A stretch of DNA of 64,000 nt. Origin: Brachyhypopomus gauderio. Its lineage: Eukaryota; Chordata; Actinopteri; Gymnotiformes; Hypopomidae. Position 1 is the first letter of the stretch; each line of letters begins with the position of its first letter. The position numbers were made by a program, and so were the translations under genes. Of the stretch, positions 58,870-64,000 are shown in pieces. The stretch lies in the NCBI RefSeq assembly GCF_052324685.1, contig NC_135223.1, positions 11,754,266 to 11,818,265 of the forward strand, given 5' to 3'. The notes beneath the pieces were generated by a model. It searched no databases and was not told the origin of the DNA. It worked only from the letters and a program-made list of their open reading frames with translations.

Positions 58870-61800
58870 CTAACAGCCCTTAGCTGAATCATGTTTAAAA
58901 TAGTTTACAGTGTGTAGTTAAAGGGTTGAGGACAACTGTGATATGGTGCGATGCGATAAACACATTTGGGTCATTTCAGTGATTGAACCGAACTGGATCC
59001 TAATGTATCTTCTTATAGATATCAAATAAAACCAGATTCCATTAATAATGGCAAAATATCTAATTTATAAAAGATCTTGCTAAACTACAGAACATTATTA
59101 TATTATGTCAGTAATTTGCAAACATCACATGTTGCAATGTTTCTGGAAAGCATAACATCAGCCAGTAGTTCATAAATTGTTTGAATGTTTCTGACTTACA
59201 ACGCTGTTATCAAATTAGGCAAATGCACCCTGGCATCCTGCAAAAGTTTAAAGCAGTTTAACAGCTCAAGCAGACACAACAATTCAAACATTCGTATGTT
59301 TGAGAGTTCTGATAGACAAAAAAAATTAAATGAGAAAGTATCTTGCAAGCTGTGGAAGCCTAAATATTGTGTTCTTCTTTTCTTTGTTCTTCTGCTTTTG
59401 TCTTGATTTGGCACCTGTTTAAAGCTTTCTAGGATGCGTTTACAGCATTTTGTCTCTTTCAGGAGTGTACATCTTGCATAATAATCCTTATCTTAGAAAT
59501 AACCCCCAATGCCCCAATGCTATTAAGTTCAGACTGAAAGCAGTAGCGGAAGATACACACAATCATGGAAACAAGTGTCACATAGCTCAGCTTTCTTATT
59601 TCCATTGACATTTAATGGTATTTACGTTTTAAGCCTACAGGTTTACATCACTGAGTGGATGTGATTTAAAATCAAAGAACCACAAATAACACACAATAAG
59701 CATTTTACCAGAATTTGCACTCCAAAGTTTCTGCCATAGCACTGACTGTAAATGTGTCTGGCCTAAGAACAGTTTTGCTGAGTCTCTGGCTATCTATTAG
59801 GTTATTTTAGATCTTCTGTGGTCTAGTTGTCAGTTATGTGCAGGCCCTAAATAAGCATTCTCTGGGAATATTTGAGAGTTTGTGATAAGAAAACAAACAT
59901 CCTTGTATCTGTGAGGGATCCCCTTACTGAGAGAGAGTACAGGTTAAACAGTCATTACATAGGTGGTGAAGAGTGGGTGATGACTGTTCTCTCTTGCATA
60001 TGCCTGTTGAGCTAATTTTAGTATTAAGAGAATCTACCTGGATTAAACAAAATGGCTGACCACAAAGCAAATATTCTAAAATGTGTGCTTTACTTAAACA
60101 TATACAATTGTTGAAGGTTATTTTTACATATGTGGTCTGGAAGAGAGTGAGAGAAAAAAATCTTGAAACAAAAATGACTCGAAAAATCATTGCCTACTCC
60201 TTCCTCCATTCCTCTGTCTCTTTTAGTCTTTCAGTAATGGTTGTGCTTTCTCGCCCTCTCAGTCTAGATGACTAATGAGGAATCCCTCACAAATGGGTCT
60301 GTCCTCTCAAAACAACCCCGTGACATATCCTGCAATGATGAATCAGACATTCATTCTGTAGCTCCCCCGAGAACTGCTTTCTGGTTGGAAACATTTCACA
60401 TATAATCTATATTTTATTATACACATCAGTATAATCGTTCACATATGCACGTCGAAGTAGGTGTGAGCAGTGTGAGGAAGATTTCACCATCTTGAAGATG
60501 AACTGCATGAGGCAGGAAGAGAGAATGAAAGAAGGGTGAAACCTCAGAGACAGATGTGAGGCAGCAGACATGTTTGTTTCAACCTTCATGTGGTTCCCCT
60601 TAGTAAACCACCCATGTCCTACAGAAGCACACTGCTCTTCCACTGTAGATTGTCTCTCTCTTTCTTTCTCTCGCTCTCTTTGACTCTATCCACTTGTCTG
60701 TACTCCTGTATATCTATACACAGGGGGTCCAGGATTGCATTTGTAATACTGGAAGTCTATACTGGGAGTGACATATTTGTTGAAAAAGATGGACAAAACA
60801 AACTCATTTATACTAATTAAGAATTTGTTTGCTAACCAGTGAAGTGTGTATGTGGCTTACCACATGCTGTATGTTTGGCATGTCTCACATGGACATTGCT
60901 TATGGGACAAAATGATTTGCAATATATTACAAACATCATGAGATTTGAACAATTAACATTACATAATGTACATTAAAATCAATATTTCTTCTTTACTTTC
61001 CACAATTTCATGGGAAACATGAAACTTGAACGTGGAACTGGAAACAGCAAAACTTCACTGATTGAGAAATTTCTGTTCCTTATTCTTTGCCTGATCCGGA
61101 ACTTTTCATTCCTTGTTCTTAAAAGTGTCTGAAAATGCTTGTCTGCAGATATACTGTGCTTAAAAATTCATTGATATTATAGATGTTTGACATGATCTGT
61201 TGAAACTTGAGGAGAATCCAAAGTCTCATCTGAAAAGAAAATTGGAATTGAGATTTTAATTTATTTTATTTTATATGCTGCATATTTTCTAGATTATAAT
61301 GTCTTGAAGCTGGCATAGCTTCAAAGTATACAAAATGTTGCGAGTTGCAGGCCGGTCATTCCACAGTCATCTACCGAGACCTGGTGCAGGCAGCATTGGC
61401 CATTTTAACTTATTAATTCCAAACAGTTTTAATCCATTAGTCTCATCCAATCTTCAATGGAATGTACATGGATTACAATGGCATCGTTTATTCTATGTAC
61501 AGGAAAATCCTGATTGGGGATTTTAGGAAGGCGCATTTTAAAAGTACATTTTCTGACCAATTCTAAAATGGAAAAGCAGACAAATGCCAGAAGCAAGCAA
61601 GTGTACTAAAAGGATATAACCAATTCAACAGCAGATTTTTTGACATCTGTATTTATTTAGACTCTATTTACTATGGCTCCCAGACAGTACGAAGATAATT
61701 TCATGGCAGTGATGTATGCGCTATGCTGTATGTACGTGTGTGTTTCAATGGAGTATAGTTACATGATCATGACCAATGAAACAAATCCAAATGTATCAAC

Positions 61801-64000
61801 ATATAGAAATAGAAAATACTATATTTTAATATATGATCATGTACAGCCTTGTAATTGACATGCTTGAAATTCCCTTGGAGAATTTGATTAATTTGCACTT
61901 ATGAATTCGTTTATGTAAAGAAATGATAGCTCAAATCCAGGTTGTTACTGTAAATGTAATCTAAATTACAATGCGGTACAGTGATATGCTGGGGACGGGC
62001 TTTACACAAAATGTAACTTTTATTTTATTGTTCTCTTTCTGTAACTTTAACATCATTCCATTTCAACATTATATGTGGAAAAAGTCTCTACAGTGGCGCT
62101 GTCCTTCTTAGATATTCACCTACTAGTGAAATATATTCCTACAGTGTTATGTTACAAAGAAAACAGTCAAAGGACTATTAAGTAATCATTATGTACTATA
62201 GGTAACTATTATGCTACAGCGATGGTTACAGTTAATGTGTGAAAAAAATGTGTGGAAAAAATCTTCTAATGATTTGTAAAGAAAAATATATTTTAAAAAA
62301 ACGTGATCGAAAAGAAAATTATAAGCCATGGAGATGCAGACATGTGCTCATTCTTATTGTTGTGTATTGTTGCATACAAGTTATTTATATGCAATTGAAC
62401 TTTAGATGTTTCCAGGTTCCATCGGTGTCATTGCTGTACACACGTTTCATTAAAACCCATTAAAATCCAGTGCTGACCTGATGGTCTGTAGTTTTAAGAA
62501 ATCCTTTTGATTGTTTTGAACACCAGCATAATCATAAAAACCTATGAGAATGTATACATTAATTATTACTGTATTCAACACATTGACCCATTTATGGGAG
62601 AATCTGTAATTTTTTTATGCATGGCCATCAATAATTATCAACATCATTCTGTTTCTTCAACCAATCAAAAAAGAAATATCAGATTTTAATAATTCTTGAA
62701 TCTCTAAACCAATAACTGGACATTTTGTTTTACCTATTAGGCCAATGAGCTGTAAGGGAGGGGTCAATTGACTTTACATCAGAACTTTCACCCTGCAAGA
62801 CGGTATATCCGGAGAGGACGATTGAGAGAAGCAACAACCATCCGACAATCAAGTACTGAGTATCCAATCTCTGGTACAGTCTTTTTTTAATAGCTTCAGT
62901 GTATAATTGAATCATGTATTATATTTACCATAGTAATGCATCATATGCATAATAAACGTAATTAGCTTGCATATGCATTATAAAATGTTGAGTCTGTAAG
63001 TTCAAAGTGAACCACATGTCATTTACTTTTTAAAGTTTTATTGATTTAAGGTAGACAAAATGCCCTATAACCTATACAGATGGCCTCAGAAAGACACCGT
63101 TGGCAGAAATACGCAGACATGTATCTGTGCAGTTGATTTTGATAAATCGCAATTTGGTACACACTGAAACGTAAACATCACGGAATCTGAAGCAAAATCA
63201 TTTTTTGTGTGAAAAATATGTGTCCTTCAGGATAACAACACTAAAATGTCAATGTAGGTCATTATAATAATAGTCACACCACTAAATTATAAATATTTTT
63301 ATTATTTACTTTTTTAGACTTAATTTTAGACTTAATTAAGAAAAAGATTTAATTGAAATATTTGATCTTAATTTTTACAGATGTTTAACATTTTGACATA
63401 TTAAATGGAATTTGGCTTTGACACGAGAAAAGTTTGCAATATTAAAAGTGTGGAATATTATTGCTTATATTATTCAATTACATAAGTAAAATATCTGTCA
63501 TTGCCTGCCTGTTCAGTATCATGTCTAAGAATCATATGTCAGTGCAAGTTAACATTTAAGAAAAAACATTTTGTAATTTAGAAATGTATAAACCCTCTGT
63601 CAACTTTTCCTGCTTTTCCTCCTGCATCTTAGTTTTCTGTTGAACCTCCACTCTGACCACAGCCCTGATCATCTGTCTTTCTGGGTCGCCTCCTCAGGTG
63701 CAGCCTCTGTTCTCTATCTCTGCATCTCGCCTCTTCTCCGCTGTTTCTTCTTTCTTCGCACTTTTGGTTCTGTGCCTCTCTTGCAGTATAAAGGCAAACA
63801 GCTGACACCCAATTAGCTGATGCTTTTTTATGAAAATATTGTATGTTTATATTCAGAATAGGAAATGAAAATAATGTCAAATGAATTTCTCTCTAAAAAC
63901 AGTGTATTTCTTTCCCCCTAATGATACAGTATGCATGTCACAAGACAATTGTGATGATGAAAGTTATCCTGATGCACATGACGCAGAATGTCCCATATAT
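58870..64000. other. Long spacer with no supported gene
   Basis: AT-rich, many short chance ORFs, none resembling a known family. Around 62740-62878 a CCAAT box (62741-62745) is followed by a GC-richer stretch ending in CTCTG then GTACAG, which could be a 5' exon of a gene outside the window. Around 63620-63790 the minus strand is rich in Arg/Lys/Glu codons; it may be a chance ORF or an exon, undecided. Confidence 0.3.

Noticed and set aside
63629-63880. Arg/Glu-rich minus-strand frame as a gene
   Set aside because: No start context, splice partner or recognised motif; left undecided and not called.

Overview
The window is vertebrate nuclear DNA, almost certainly from a ray-finned fish and plausibly an otophysan. 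It holds spliced genes with GT-AG introns, dense Tc1/mariner and hAT-type DNA transposons and MITEs, and many CA/TA microsatellites. The locus is the fish counterpart of the human 12p13 CD4-P3H3-GNB3-CDCA3-USP5 neighbourhood, rearranged. All exon models below were read from the sequence by splice sites, phase and recalled family homology; no alignment program or database was used.

Layout. 0.2-3.7 kb: cdca3 (+), with an NF-Y/CHR-like cell-cycle promoter. 5.0-9.5 kb: gnb3 (-), a complete 340-residue G-protein beta subunit, with a 1.1 kb hAT-type element in its last-but-one intron. 9.5-14.1 kb: spacer upstream of gnb3 with GATTA-rich patches but no recognised gene. 14.2-20.4 kb: p3h3 (-), a complete 733-residue collagen prolyl 3-hydroxylase in 16 coding exons. 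20.4-21.4 kb: head-to-head promoter. 21.4-30.4 kb: usp5 (+), a complete 853-residue deubiquitinase in 20 coding exons, with a candidate in-frame alternative donor matching the family's long and short forms. 30.5-31.7 kb: Tc1-like copy carrying a nested MITE.

32.4-51 kb: a tandem pair of CD4 co-receptor genes, both (+). The first, cd4-1-like, has four Ig domains (551 residues). The second, cd4-2-like, has three (410 residues). They share exon sizes and phases, a similar 5'-leader donor, and an overlapping upstream ORF at the same place. A relic of a third CD4 copy (transmembrane exon plus 3' UTR) lies between them. In cd4-1 the exon homologous to the Lck-binding CxC exon is read in another frame, and the frame is restored at the last exon. 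A 36-bp minisatellite of 40 units starts exactly at that exon's splice donor. These are the most interesting points of the window.

51-64 kb: no convincing gene. It holds MITEs, a degenerate Tc1 copy, fragments of a common fish interspersed repeat, small tandem repeats and two weak candidate 5' exons.

The genes do not form one pathway. cdca3 acts in mitotic entry, gnb3 in cone/heterotrimeric G-protein signalling, p3h3 in collagen maturation in the ER, usp5 in recycling unanchored polyubiquitin, and the CD4 genes in helper T-cell MHC-II recognition. They stay together through ancient synteny.
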